Notes: generated by a model not told the origin, from the letters alone. A DNA stretch of 64,000 bases from Lachnospiraceae bacterium (GCA_021201665.1 JAJQEO010000071.1:1-64000), one strand, 5' to 3'; counted from the stretch's first letter, positions 26,085 to 35,442 are shown. A program made the numbers and translations.

Positions 26085-26945
26085 TCACTCACTGTCTTCT
26101 ATGCTTGTCTGCATCCGGGTATCCGATAAAGAAACCGCCGACGGCAGTCCGTTTTTCGCATCCCACATGATCAGCAGTGTGCCTGAGCGCACTGCAATGC
26201 TGCTTTTTTCACCTGTAAACTCGTTGCTCACACCAAGCGCCCTGTCACAAGTCAGGATGGCATCCTCCAGTGAGTATTTCAATCCCCGTTCATATACGCC
26301 CGTGGCACTCGCTCCCATGCAGAAAACTGAAACCATCCCGGAGGCTGTTTCCGGAAAGGACAGCTTTCCATCCGTAACCGCCGTAATCACGCTGTCTTCT
26401 CCGATCAGGTATCCCTCCAGTCCTTCCTTCGACATGCCCGTCAGCAGCTGAATATTCGCGAGTGTATGATCCAGCCGCCCGCCCAATCCTCCATAGAGAA
26501 AAAAGGTCCTGTATCCCTCTTTTTGCGCGTAGGCAACTGCCAGTGCCATATCCGTATCATCCTTAATCGGCGAATGTCTGATCAGATGTTCATGCTCCGG
26601 CACAACCTCCAGAGAATCAAAATCTCCCAGCAGAACATCCGGCTTCCGTCCAAGACTTTGCAGATGCCGGTAACCGCCGTCCGCTGCAATCAGCAGGTTC
26701 TCCGTCCCCGGATCCGCTCCTGCCAGAAACCCGTCAAACTCACCTGCTCCGACAATAAAACACTTTCTTCCCCCGGAAGCCTTTTCCGTCGATGTCATTC
26801 CTTCAAGTGCTTTTCCTGCATCAGTCTTTTTTGCAGATATCCTTTCTGGCAAATCCGCTTCTGCAGCTCTCTGTTCCGTAAATATTTTTTCTGCAATTGT
26901 TTTTTCCGCAGCTGTCTTTTTTGCGGAAGTCTGCCCTACTTTCAA
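26085..26945 (-). CDS. Thiamine pyrophosphokinase with Lys/Ala-rich N-terminal extension
   Basis: Converts thiamine to thiamine pyrophosphate, which fits ThiT-mediated uptake encoded at 3.8 kb. Conserved motifs: LLIAADGGYRHLQSLGRKPDVLLGD-FDSL, SPIKDDTDMALA, LYGGLGGRLDHTLANIQLL, and the end GVSNEFTG. The TTG start at 26945 overlaps the stop of the upstream gene (ATTGA) and has GGGAGG seven bases before it. About 60 extra residues (SAKKTAAEKTIAEK-like units) would therefore precede the core FIVGAGEFD. An internal start at MTSTEKASGG (26798) is the alternative but has poor spacing. Confidence 0.88.
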   Translation of the reverse strand: MKVGQTSAKKTAAEKTIAEKIFTEQRAAEADLPERISAKKTDAGKALEGMTSTEKASGGRKCFIVGAGEFDGFLAGADPGTENLLIAADGGYRHLQSLGRKPDVLLGDFDSLEVVPEHEHLIRHSPIKDDTDMALAVAYAQKEGYRTFFLYGGLGGRLDHTLANIQLLTGMSKEGLEGYLIGEDSVITAVTDGKLSFPETASGMVSVFCMGASATGVYERGLKYSLEDAILTCDRALGVSNEFTGEKSSIAVRSGTLLIMWDAKNGLPSAVSLSDTRMQTSIEDSE

Positions 26946-27832
26946 TGAAGCACCTCCCGATTCGTCCCGGTTCCTTCGCCGACCGGCAGACCGTCCGTAT
27001 TTTCTTCAAGGGACAGCACCCCTGTGAGCTCGTCATGAATCTTCCCATTTGTCGCGAGGACTGACTGCGGATGCTCTGGCGAAATCGGTTTCCCCTGATA
27101 ATCTGTCACCTCTCCTCCCGCCTCCCGGACAATCAGCATACCCGCTGCAAAATCCCACGGCTTTAAAAACTGCTCAAAGTAAGCATCCACGCGCCCGCAG
27201 GCAACATACGCCAAATCCATCGCGGCAGAGCCAAGCCGGCGGATATCCTGCGACCTCAAAAACACATTCTTAATCTGAGAAAACACGCGGTCCGCATATT
27301 CATGCGAATAAGGCGTAGTCCCAACCGAAACCAGACTGTCCGAAAGCACCGCCGAATCACTTACATGGATCGGTTTCCCATTCATAGTGGCTCCCTGGCC
27401 CTTCACTGCCAAAAACAGTTCCTCCATCCAGGGATTGTAGATCATCCCCGCCACAACCTCATGCCGTTCGGCAAGTGCCAGCGAAATGCAGCTTTCCGGA
27501 AAATGATGAATCAGGTTCGTCGTCCCGTCCACCGGGTCCAGGATCCAGAGGGGCCGTTCAAAATCAATCTCCCGGTTGTCCTTCTCCTCCCCCATAAACT
27601 GAATCATCGGATATTTTTCGGCAAGCCTCCCGCAAAGCGTTCGCTGTACAGCAAGGTCAACCTCCGTCACAAAATCCGCCCGTCCCTTGGCCGTAATATG
27701 TGCGGCAGCCGCATTGTCGCAAAAAAGACCGGCAGCTTCCTTTACCAGAGCCGCTACCTCTTGAAAATCAATCATCGGTAAAATCGTTTCATGTATATCA
27801 ATTTTCATCAGATTCTCTTCCATTTCCAACAT
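26942..27832 (-). CDS. Inositol monophosphatase family protein
   Basis: Mg-dependent sugar-phosphate phosphatase of the SuhB/CysQ/IMPase superfamily; the true substrate is unclear. Metal-site motifs are intact: GEEK (MGEEKDN), WILDPVDGTTNLIHHFP and KPWDFAAGMLIVREAGG. Several starts are possible. ATG 27832 (MLEMEENLMK) is given; 27808 (MKIDIHET) has a nearer GGAAGAG site. Its stop overlaps the TTG start of the thiamine pyrophosphokinase gene, indicating translational coupling. Confidence 0.87.
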   Translation of the reverse strand: MLEMEENLMKIDIHETILPMIDFQEVAALVKEAAGLFCDNAAAAHITAKGRADFVTEVDLAVQRTLCGRLAEKYPMIQFMGEEKDNREIDFERPLWILDPVDGTTNLIHHFPESCISLALAERHEVVAGMIYNPWMEELFLAVKGQGATMNGKPIHVSDSAVLSDSLVSVGTTPYSHEYADRVFSQIKNVFLRSQDIRRLGSAAMDLAYVACGRVDAYFEQFLKPWDFAAGMLIVREAGGEVTDYQGKPISPEHPQSVLATNGKIHDELTGVLSLEENTDGLPVGEGTGTNREVLH

Positions 27833-27982
27833 TCTCCAGAGCCGCTTCCTCCTGGTCACTATTCAGTTTGCCAGGGCGTTCCCGGCACCCGGCAAGGGAG
27901 TCAAAGTATTGGATGGGCAAGTCCATAAACCAGGAAAGCTTTCTCACTGGCGTCCACAACGTACTATTAACGCTGACAAGAT

Positions 27983-29734
27983 CTACGCAAAATATCCGTT
28001 TAACGCTTCTACGATTTTTCCTTCCATTTCAGAAGCAGAGTCCCTGCTTTTGGCGCTCACGGAAATATATACCTTCAGCTTCGGCTCCGTCCCGCTGGGT
28101 CTTACCACCACCGAGCAATCCTCTTCCAGCAGGAATTTCAAGACATCCGACTTCGGCAGTCCGTCGAGTCCCCTGCTGTAATCAAGCGTGGTCAGTACCT
28201 TTTTCGGCCCGATCATATCCAGGCCTTCGTGAAATTTTGCCATGATGCCCTGCATCTTCTCAAATCCGGCAGAGCCTTCAAATGTGAAGGAATGCAATGT
28301 ATTCAGGCAGTAGCCGAATTCTGTGTACAGCTCCTTCAGCCTGTCCAGAAGGGAAATCCCCCGCGTCCTGTAATAGGCGAACATTTCGCAGATCATGAAC
28401 GCGCCGTCTACGGCGTCCTTATCCCGGACATAGGAGCCGGTCAGATATCCGTAGCTCTCCTCAAATCCGAAAACATAAGAATCCGCCTTGCCCTGCTTCT
28501 CGAGGAATCCAATCTGCTCGCCGATAAACTTAAAGCCGGTCAGGACATTCACCGTCCTGACGCCATACTTCCTGGCAATCCGCTCCGCCATGTCAATCGT
28601 CACAATCGTCTTGACCATCACCGGATTTTCCGGCATTTTCCCATGCTTTTTCCTCTGACTGCATATATAGTCCAGCAGAAGCATTCCCGTCTCGTTTCCT
28701 GACAGCAGCACATACTCCCCTGCCTCATTCTTCACGGCAATGCCAACCCGGTCACAATCCGGATCCGTAGCAAGCAGCAGATCCGCATTGCACCTTGCCG
28801 CATACTCCATGCCAAGTGTCATCGCTTCCCTGATCTCAGGATTCGGATACGGGCACGTCGGAAAATTTCCATCCGGCTGCTCCTGCTCCGCGACCACCGT
28901 AATATTGCCAAAGCCGCTCTCCTTAAGCGTCCGCAGCACCGGCTTCAATCCCGTGCCGTTCAGCGGAGAATAAACAATGGAAACATCCTTATCAATCTCA
29001 TCCCCAAACAGCACCGACTGCTTCTTCACCTCTTCCACGAAATCCGTATAAATATCATCATCAATATACGAAATCAGCCCATTCGCCATTCCTGCAGGAA
29101 AATCCATCGTCCGCACATCGTCAAAGATGTCCAGCTTCTCAATTTCAGCGAGGATCTCCGCAGCCGCCTCCGTGGTAATCTGGCAGCCATCCGCGCCGTA
29201 AACCTTATATCCATTATACTTAGACGGATTATGCGAAGCCGTCACCATGATGCCCGCAGCACAGGACAGCCTTCTCACGGCATAAGAAAGGCATGGCGTG
29301 GGCATCAATTCCTTATAAATAAAAACCGAAATCCCATTCGCCGCGAACACCCCCGCGGCCACCTGTGAAAAAACGTCCGATTTGATCCGTGAATCAAAGC
29401 TGACCGCAATCTTCCACTGTTCCTTTGGGAAACTCTTTTTCACGTAGTCCGCAAGCCCCTGTGAAGCCTTCGCAACCGTATACACATTCATCCGGTTCGT
29501 ACCAGCGCCAATCACGCCGCGGAGGCCGCCCGTGCCAAAAGCCAGATCGCGGTAAAACGCGTCCTCTATGGAAGCTTCGATGGATGACCCATTGGATGCT
29601 TCAACAGACGCCCCGGTGGACACCCCGGCAGATCCTTCGGCGGGTGCGTTTGACATTGACTGCAGCTCTTTTATAATATCCTCGTCTGCCGTGGCTCTTT
29701 CAAGCCAGCGGATGTATTCTTTCATGATATCCAT
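27983..29734 (-). CDS. Phospho-sugar mutase (phosphoglucomutase/phosphomannomutase)
   Basis: Interconverts hexose 1- and 6-phosphates for glycogen or cell-wall sugar nucleotides. The 583-residue protein has FGTGGLRGVIGAGTNRMN, the phosphoserine loop GIMVTASHNPSKYNGYK, the metal loop ATDPDCDRVGIAV, the sugar loop GFEESYGYL and the phosphate-binding end VVRPSGTEPKLKVYI. A Ser/Ala/Gly-rich insertion (about residues 30-57, AEGSAGVSTGASVEASNGSS) sits before the first catalytic domain. AAAGGAG lies about 12 nt before the ATG. The 123-bp gap to the next gene is empty. Confidence 0.94.
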   Translation of the reverse strand: MDIMKEYIRWLERATADEDIIKELQSMSNAPAEGSAGVSTGASVEASNGSSIEASIEDAFYRDLAFGTGGLRGVIGAGTNRMNVYTVAKASQGLADYVKKSFPKEQWKIAVSFDSRIKSDVFSQVAAGVFAANGISVFIYKELMPTPCLSYAVRRLSCAAGIMVTASHNPSKYNGYKVYGADGCQITTEAAAEILAEIEKLDIFDDVRTMDFPAGMANGLISYIDDDIYTDFVEEVKKQSVLFGDEIDKDVSIVYSPLNGTGLKPVLRTLKESGFGNITVVAEQEQPDGNFPTCPYPNPEIREAMTLGMEYAARCNADLLLATDPDCDRVGIAVKNEAGEYVLLSGNETGMLLLDYICSQRKKHGKMPENPVMVKTIVTIDMAERIARKYGVRTVNVLTGFKFIGEQIGFLEKQGKADSYVFGFEESYGYLTGSYVRDKDAVDGAFMICEMFAYYRTRGISLLDRLKELYTEFGYCLNTLHSFTFEGSAGFEKMQGIMAKFHEGLDMIGPKKVLTTLDYSRGLDGLPKSDVLKFLLEEDCSVVVRPSGTEPKLKVYISVSAKSRDSASEMEGKIVEALNGYFA

Positions 29735-30133
29735 GCCAGGTAAATCTCCTTTCTCTCGCCTCTCCTCTCACCAACAGTCTTCCCCGACTATTCCTCTGAC
29801 TGGCAAGAGTAATTTAGTTTTGCGCTTATTATATGCTGCTGTTCATAAGACTTTTGCCGTTTTACTGTAGCATATACTACCATCAATAGCAAGTAAAATA
29901 AAGCATTTTTAACCCATCCGGCTATTAACTTACCGTCAGTTAGCTTTGCCTCCCTCCAACCGTGAATAGTAACATTAACTTCTTTAAAGAAAAGACAATA
30001 TTGTTTTAAAACCAGTCTCTCACATTGTCCCCCTTTAAACATATCTTATAAAGAGCTGCCCAGGCAGCGCCATTGAGCGCGAAATACTTTTCTCATGGGC
30101 AGTTCCAAAATAAACCGGTCAGGAGGTATCGCT
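29735..30133. other. Spacer between phospho-sugar mutase and ABC importer
   Basis: About 400 bp, AT-rich, separating divergent transcription units. An 84-codon minus-strand ORF (29788-30042) has no ribosome binding site and no recognisable motifs, so it is not called. On the + strand TTGTCC, a 16-bp spacer and TATAAA (about 30023-30051) form a possible promoter for the importer, followed by a small GCTGCC-CA-GGCAGC palindrome. Confidence 0.4.
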
Positions 30134-30273
30134 GTGTATCCATTGCTTGAACTAAACAGCGTAAGCTACGCATATCACGGCAAAAGCGGTGAAACCGAAG
30201 CCTTATCCGATATCTCGTTTCAGGTATTTCCCGGAGAATTTATTGCTGTCGTAGGACCGAGCGGCTGTGGCAA
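30134..30273 (+). pseudogene. ABC importer ATPase, 5' fragment cut inside Walker A
   Basis: First 46 codons of an SsuB/TauB/ThiZ-type ATP-binding protein. GTG 30134 follows AGGAGGTATCGCT and gives YPLLELNSVSYAYHGKSG...PGEFIAVVGPSGCG. The reading then leaves homology at GGCAA and stops after NAM. The missing Lys-Ser-Thr of Walker A resumes at 35451. Joining 30273 to 35451 restores GPSGCGKSTLLSLIAG in frame, so this gene was interrupted by the serine-recombinase element. As integrated it cannot make a functional ATPase. Confidence 0.93.
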
Positions 30274-30286
30274 TGCGATGTGACAG
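30269..30286 (+). other. attL of the integrated element
   Basis: The core GGCAA (30269-30273) joins host Walker A codons to an element arm GATGTGACAG (30277-30286). The same core at 35446-35450 is preceded by the inverted arm CTGTCACATC. See attR. Confidence 0.85.
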
Positions 30287-30319
30287 CTGCGGCAACACAA
30301 GGCGCGGCATGTGCATCAT

Positions 30320-31975
30320 TCATATTCTGCGGGTGCCGCAGGCTCCCACAGAATATATATGGGCTTCCTCCCCATCCCAGACAACCTTATCCAGAATCAA
30401 TCTCAGGTACTCTCTTTTCTCAGGCACGCTTAAAGTATCGAAACAGTTTTTAAAGGACGACAACTGCTCCATCAGAAATACAAGCTGCCGGGAGTCGTCC
30501 CGTACGCTCATCTCCTTTTCCTGCTGCCTGGCCTTTTCCAGCTCCAGAGCGGCACACTCTTCGTTCAGCTTTTGTACCTGCTCTTCGATCTGGCTGATAA
30601 ACGCTTCGCTTGCGGACGACCTGGCAAGCGCACCGATCAGGTTCTGAATTTCTTTTTTTCGTTTCTGGATTTCTTCTTCCAGAACATCAGCCGCGTTTCC
30701 TGCAGTACCTTTGGTATCGTCCATATTGCTCTTAATTTTTTCGAGTATGGCATGGACACTTGAATTCTCGTCCATATAACTCATCAGATCGCGGCAGACC
30801 AGTTCGTCCAGCGTATTCCCCTGCACATTCTCTACTGAGCATTTCTTTCCGTGCGTAGCATCCTTATATTCACAGATATAGGAAAATTTGCGTTCCCCTT
30901 TTTCTGATAACTGCCTGGTATCATAATACTTCGGACGCATTGCATGTCCGCAGGAACAATAGAGCAGACCTGAAAGAAGAGCCACAGAATTGTGAGGTTT
31001 CCGCCAGCCATCCCCCTTCTCTTTGTTCCTTTTCAGCAAAAGCTGAACTCTGACAAAATCCTTTCCCGAAATAATTCCTTCATGCCTCCCACGGGCAATA
31101 ATCCATTTCCCGGGTTCTGTATCCTTGCTCTTATAATCTGCCGAAGAGGTCTTCCCATAAGAGATCATGCCATATTTGCCATCCGCTTCTTCCTCCTCCA
31201 TGCAGACCTGACAACCGAGGTTCCAGAAATAATCATAGCCCTCTTTATCCGCAGTACAGTACACCGGATTCGTCAGAATATCTCTGATTGTTACTATCGT
31301 GTATCTTTTTCCCCTTTTGGTAAAAATATCATTTGTCAGAAAATAGTCTGAAATGCCCGTCAGAGACTGTTTTTCCAGATATTCTGAAAAGATAAACCGT
31401 ACCGTCTTCAGCTCCTCTTCGTCCGGTACCAGCCGGAAGCTCGTTTTGCTCTTGCCGTTGATCGTAACCTTCGCCTCCGATTTTGCCCGGAACCCCAGCG
31501 GAGTATTGCCGCCGAGCCAGCGTCCCTTTCCGGCAAGCATAATCATATTGTCTCTGACACGCTCAGCGATCTGTTCCCGCTCCATCTGAGCCAGAACCCC
31601 GGCAAAATACAGCATCGCCTTGCCAATCGGCGTGGTTGTGTCAAACCGTTCCTTGATGCTGATGAAAAAAACATTCTTTTTATCCAGCTTTTCAACCAGA
31701 TTTGCAATATCCGCTATATTCCTTCCCAGCCGGTCCAGCTTATAGCAGACCAGATAATCACATTCACCCTTATCAATGCGTTCCATCATTTTCTGAAACT
31801 GTGGGCGTTTTGTATCCTTGCCCGAGTATCCTTCATCTTCAAACTCTGCAATTTCAGCTTTATCCGCACCTTCTATATATTTCTCCACATACTCCCGGCA
31901 CATGACAAGCTGATTCTCCACGCTTTCGCCACGCCCGGTCCATTTTGACTTCCGGCTGTACATAAAAATTTTCAT
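30320..31975 (-). CDS. Large serine recombinase (site-specific integrase)
   Basis: Catalyses integration and excision of the element between attP and attB. The 551-residue protein from ATG 31975 (MKIFMYSRKSKWTGRGESVENQ) has the resolvase domain. The catalytic Ser is in YSRKS, with DEGYSGKDTKRPQFQKMM, LVCYKLDRLGRN and QMEREQIAERVRDNM. The recombinase domain (PLGFRAK...FIFSEYLEK) is followed by the zinc domain (LLYCSCGHAMRP, CEYKDATHGKKC) and a coiled coil. AGGAG precedes the start; the ORF track adds 8 codons. It has normal length and no visible lesions, so it could be active. Confidence 0.95.
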   Translation of the reverse strand: MKIFMYSRKSKWTGRGESVENQLVMCREYVEKYIEGADKAEIAEFEDEGYSGKDTKRPQFQKMMERIDKGECDYLVCYKLDRLGRNIADIANLVEKLDKKNVFFISIKERFDTTTPIGKAMLYFAGVLAQMEREQIAERVRDNMIMLAGKGRWLGGNTPLGFRAKSEAKVTINGKSKTSFRLVPDEEELKTVRFIFSEYLEKQSLTGISDYFLTNDIFTKRGKRYTIVTIRDILTNPVYCTADKEGYDYFWNLGCQVCMEEEEADGKYGMISYGKTSSADYKSKDTEPGKWIIARGRHEGIISGKDFVRVQLLLKRNKEKGDGWRKPHNSVALLSGLLYCSCGHAMRPKYYDTRQLSEKGERKFSYICEYKDATHGKKCSVENVQGNTLDELVCRDLMSYMDENSSVHAILEKIKSNMDDTKGTAGNAADVLEEEIQKRKKEIQNLIGALARSSASEAFISQIEEQVQKLNEECAALELEKARQQEKEMSVRDDSRQLVFLMEQLSSFKNCFDTLSVPEKREYLRLILDKVVWDGEEAHIYSVGACGTRRI

Positions 31976-32269
31976 ACTTACAGCTCCTGATTTCCCCAAG
32001 ATGATAGACCGATTAAAGAAATGGAGCTGCAGCCTTACGGTCGCTTTCAGAAAGGCCCATGATTTCCATAGCCTTCTCCGAAGTACAGCCCATATTCTTC
32101 TTTAAAAAGTTATCCATTCCGAAACAGACTGCTTCGTCTCTCCTACGACCATTATACATAAATTTGCAGGTAAATCAACACTGCCGGCAGCAAAAAAAGG
32201 GCGGTGCCCTCCCTGCCCGGATTATCTGTTGCGTCTGGATAATGGAAACTGCACTGGAACAAACAACTG

Positions 32270-32505
32270 TTGACATTTCCCGATAAGTCGAGATATGTTT
32301 CTTTTTTCCGGTGATGCGTATTCCATGATAATATTTCCCCTTTGCAATCATAGTTTCCCACGGATTCTCTGCCAATTCAATGTTGTCCGTTTTATCATAC
32401 GCTGCCGCAATCCAGGCGTCTGTGCTGTCACATGGGATCACAACACAAGTGAATTCCTGGGCAAAAGTCGTGCCTTAAATCCATATCTCAACGATATCAT
32501 ACCAT
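32270..32505 (-). pseudogene. Degraded gene fragment
   Basis: The minus strand reads FAQEFTCVVIPCDSTDAWIAAAYD, then ENPWETMIAKGKYYHGIRITGKKK without a proper start: a stop precedes it and the only start is an internal GTG. The composition looks like a real protein core whose family I cannot name. The rest of 31976-32778 holds no gene I can support. Confidence 0.45.
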
Positions 32506-32778
32506 GGGTGTCTCGATTAGATGCCTTTTATTTGCATTATTTGACGCTTACTGATTAAAAACTCAATCTGATAACTTTTTTCCAGATCAAAAAGAATCTG
32601 ACATATTAAATGTAGCAGGAGAAGATCCCCCTGCTGCTGTGTATTCGGATGTTGAAATCACTATACGCATACGGTAAAAACATCTGCCTGCAGATATAGT
32701 GGACAACTCAATGTACATAAGCTGTAACCAGAATCGAAAAGAAATCCTGTCCATTTATAGCTGGAGGTGGTTGTTATC

Positions 32779-32967
32779 ATGAGAAGAAAAACAATCCGAG
32801 TGGTTTGCCACTACCCCGATTCATACATAGATAAAAACGAAGATTTTAAAGTACGTATGGAAGAAGCAAATACTTTTATGGTTTCGCTGGCAGTAAAACA
32901 CCTGAGATGTTCTCAGGAACAGATCCAGGAAGTTCTCGACAAGCTTACCACTTCAGAAGAAAAGTGA
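32779..32967 (+). CDS. Small unknown protein of the element
   Basis: A 62-residue ORF starting MRRKTIRVVCHYPDSYIDKNEDF with GGAGGT upstream. The C-terminal half (MVSLAVKHLRCSQEQIQEVLDKL) looks helical. The DNA for that half is duplicated at 34892-34969 on the far side of the AAA gene, there without a proper start. Not recognised. It is the only + strand gene of the element. A long hairpin follows its stop. Confidence 0.5.
   Translation: MRRKTIRVVCHYPDSYIDKNEDFKVRMEEANTFMVSLAVKHLRCSQEQIQEVLDKLTTSEEK
32877..32954 (+). repeat. 78-bp direct repeat, left copy
   Basis: TATGGTTTCGCTGGCAGTAA...AAGCTTACCACTTC matches 34892-34969 with one mismatch. The copies are 2015 bp apart and flank the AAA/PD-(D/E)XK gene. 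Confidence 0.9.
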
Positions 32968-32973
32968 TATGAG

Positions 32974-33003
32974 TTACCACGCCTGATTTGTCAGGCGTGG
33001 TAA
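32974..33003 (+). terminator. Perfect 13-bp-stem hairpin after the small ORF
   Basis: TTACCACGCCTGA-TTTG-TCAGGCGTGGTAA. It follows the small ORF stop by a few bases. Only a weak T-poor tail follows, so terminator function is tentative. Confidence 0.5.
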
Positions 33004-33044
33004 TTCAATTCATCATGGTAAGCTGCCGGACAGGCCAACGTTTT

Positions 33045-33131
33045 TATTTCTTATAACATTGCCAGATACTTTGACTGGTCAGCGCCAGGAATTCCCAAAG
33101 CCTGCTCTGCTGTCAGCTTTAAATTTGCCAT
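33045..33131 (-). pseudogene. Short 3'-terminal gene remnant
   Basis: A 26-codon minus-strand reading MANLKLTAEQALGIPG...SKYLAML ends in TAA. It resembles the C-terminal tail of larger accessory proteins of gut Clostridia but has no body, so it is probably a remnant in the 200-bp stretch between the small ORF and the AAA gene. Confidence 0.3.
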
Positions 33132-33167
33132 GTGATTAATTCAGTTATCCGCGGTTTCCCCCGCTGA

Positions 33168-34760
33168 TTACGCCCTCTCAATCACGCAGCTATGCTTCTT
33201 CGCATCCGCTCCTTTTGCGTCCTTGTCGTAATTGATTCCGACCAGAAGCAGATCGCCAAAATATTTCTTTAAATCACCATCATAACGGTTCTCATGGATC
33301 TGGCGGATTGCGGTGTCTGCATCCTTATCATACTTAAGCTCAACGATCATTGCAGGCTTATCCGTACCCCTGCGAGGCAGGAAGGCGAGGTCAGCAAATC
33401 CCTTGCCTGCAGGCAGTTCCCTGGCTATGCTGTAATATCGTTTTGCCGTATAGTATGCTATGGTGATTGCGCAACTAAGCGAAGCTTCATTATTATAGTT
33501 TAATACTGATGATACTGAGCTGTGTATTTGTTCCAATGTTTCTGCCACAGCTTCTGCCTCTTCCGCAAGAGTTGCATCAAGCAATCTTTCTGAATCAGAT
33601 AACGCTTTTCCAACTGTTCCCCATTCTGGTCCGCTGACCGCATCCTCAAATGCTTCAGCAACCTCAAAGTTTGGAATATATATCTCTCTTTTAGCTGAAT
33701 CGTATGCCAGATAACCCAGATGAATCAAAAGCGTCAGTACATCATTTCCGTTTTTAAATGATGTTATGTCATTCTGGAATGTACTTATTCTGACGCTTAC
33801 CCTCTCTCCTCCAAGCATAGTAGTGACTGCATCCTTCAAGCCATCAAAATCCATTCCAATATATTCTTTCAGGCTTTCAAAGGATTCTGTCTGATTCCAG
33901 TAATTTTGCATTTCCCCTTCCTGTATGGCATTCATTACTGAATTAGGACTGTAGACATGTTTCATGCGGTTAAATGAGTATCCATCATACCAGGACTGCA
34001 TCTCGCCAAAATCCATTTGATACTCACCGCAAAGATGCTTTACTTCGTCTTCAGTAAAACCAATATATTCTGCAAGTCTTTTGGGCGTGGTCATGGAATA
34101 TTCTTTAAAATCTGTCAGTGCGGATTCGGTGCCATATTTCTTAATTGGAAGGATACCTGTCATATAGGCAGCAGCTATTATTTCATCTGTCGTTGTTCCT
34201 CCTTTAAAAAGCCCCCGCAGGAGTTGAATGTATTCCTTTTGCAGGGCAATATCATCCTTTGCTTCTCTGAATAACGCATCGCATTCATCTATTATGATGA
34301 TAAACTGATTCCCCACCTTCTGGCTGACAGACAAAAGAGCGTCCGGCAGAAATGTTTCACTCTCACTCACACAACCCGGAAATGCTTTTCTTAACTCATC
34401 TATCACAGCCGATTGGATATCCAGCACCACATTATCCCCTTTATTTTTTGAACGGGAAATAAACCATGTAATGTCAAGATATATCACATCGTACTTGTTA
34501 AGATACCTGTCAAACGAATCCTTCTTCGAAATTGTCAATCCCTCAAATAGAGACCGTGAATCACAACTCTTGTCATAATAGGCGCAAAGCATCTTCGCCG
34601 CAAATGATTTTCCAAAACGGCGGGGACGGCTGAAGCTGGTCAGCTTCTGAGGAGTATTAATCGTTCCATTTATAAAATCAATCAGACCTGTTTTGTCAAC
34701 ATAGGTTCCGTTTAAAATTGTCCGAAATCCTCTGTTCCCGGGGTTTAAATAAATTCCCAT
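33168..34760 (-). CDS. AAA-ATPase-like protein with C-terminal PD-(D/E)XK nuclease domain (copy A)
   Basis: A member of the AAA-ATPase_like plus PDDEXK_9 family, expanded in gut anaerobes and without a known role. The 530-residue protein has a Walker A-like SFSRPRRFGKSFAAKML (about residues 42-58), a Walker B FIIIIDECDALF and a helical middle. A nuclease core follows: GFADLAFLP, then PAMIVELKYDKDADTAIRQI with the E-x-K pair. CAGGAGGTTACAG precedes the ATG. It is closely related to copy B at 43.2 kb by long shared motifs. It lies inside the integrated element, flanked by 78-bp direct repeats, which suggests it moved as a cassette. Confidence 0.9.
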   Translation of the reverse strand: MGIYLNPGNRGFRTILNGTYVDKTGLIDFINGTINTPQKLTSFSRPRRFGKSFAAKMLCAYYDKSCDSRSLFEGLTISKKDSFDRYLNKYDVIYLDITWFISRSKNKGDNVVLDIQSAVIDELRKAFPGCVSESETFLPDALLSVSQKVGNQFIIIIDECDALFREAKDDIALQKEYIQLLRGLFKGGTTTDEIIAAAYMTGILPIKKYGTESALTDFKEYSMTTPKRLAEYIGFTEDEVKHLCGEYQMDFGEMQSWYDGYSFNRMKHVYSPNSVMNAIQEGEMQNYWNQTESFESLKEYIGMDFDGLKDAVTTMLGGERVSVRISTFQNDITSFKNGNDVLTLLIHLGYLAYDSAKREIYIPNFEVAEAFEDAVSGPEWGTVGKALSDSERLLDATLAEEAEAVAETLEQIHSSVSSVLNYNNEASLSCAITIAYYTAKRYYSIARELPAGKGFADLAFLPRRGTDKPAMIVELKYDKDADTAIRQIHENRYDGDLKKYFGDLLLVGINYDKDAKGADAKKHSCVIERA

Positions 34761-34891
34761 GATCTGTAACCTCCTGTATTTTCAGTACCTTACGTGTTTT
34801 TTAGTGTAGCATATCCCACCATCATTCACAAGCAGAATTTATTGGCTTTTCCAGCGGCTCCATCCAGTTTTTCTATCAGGCTTCTCTCCTA

Positions 34892-34969
34892 TATGGTTTC
34901 GCTGGCAGTAAAACACCTGAGATGTTCTCAGGAACAGATCCAGGAAGTTCTCGACAAGCTTACCGCTTC
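34892..34969 (+). repeat. 78-bp direct repeat, right copy
   Basis: Second copy of the repeat at 32877-32954. It overlaps the last codons of the double-HTH regulator gene on the other strand. A 63-codon + strand ORF here owes its C-terminus to the repeat and is not called as a gene. Confidence 0.9.
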
Positions 34970-35442
34970 TTTTTCCAATCCCTGATTTTCGCCCAATACT
35001 GCAAGGGTATTCGACTTTTTCCCTGCTCATATGTTTTATATGAATCCAGCGGTATATCCGCCTTCTCTGCAAATTCTCTCTGTGTTAATCCCAGTCCCAG
35101 CCGCATCTCTTTTAGATACACCGGGACATCAGTATTTTCTATAAAGATATGATATTCGTTGCAAAAATAGTGTTTCGGAAGTCCCATCACTTTCGCCATC
35201 TGTTTTAGCAGGTCAATATTCATATTTTCCTCGGATGTCTTTCCGCATGCATAAGCATACACTCTATCACGGGAGCATCCGATTCTTTTTGCCAGAGTCG
35301 GCTGAGACAATCCGGCCCGCTTCATCTGATATCGAAGTCTTGCTGATATGGATGCTTCCAAAATGTCCGGATCTGTAAACATTCCTTCGAATTCTCTGCT
35401 TTCAGGGGATAAAATTGCCTGGTTTGTTTCCGTTACTGTCAC
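34960..35442 (-). CDS. Transcriptional regulator with two XRE-type HTH domains
   Basis: A 160-residue protein with a first HTH (ISARLRYQMKRAGLSQPTLAKRIGCSRDRVYAYACG, about 31-70) and a second (LKEMRLGLGLTQREFAEKADIPLDSYKTYEQGK, about 109-142). It probably controls the element. The ORF-track GTG start at 35442 lies inside the attR arm GATGTGACAG. The N-terminal 20 residues and the upstream promoter therefore differ between integrated and circular forms. An internal ATG at 35382 (MFTDPDIL) is the alternative. The C-terminus runs into the 78-bp repeat. Confidence 0.75.
   Translation of the reverse strand: MTVTETNQAILSPESREFEGMFTDPDILEASISARLRYQMKRAGLSQPTLAKRIGCSRDRVYAYACGKTSEENMNIDLLKQMAKVMGLPKHYFCNEYHIFIENTDVPVYLKEMRLGLGLTQREFAEKADIPLDSYKTYEQGKSRIPLQYWAKIRDWKKKR

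Noticed and set aside
29788-30042. 84-aa minus-strand ORF beside the importer
   Set aside because: No ribosome binding site and no protein-like motif; treated as spacer.
34794-34985. 63-aa plus-strand ORF
   Set aside because: Its recognisable half is the 78-bp repeat copy; the upstream part has no ribosome binding site.
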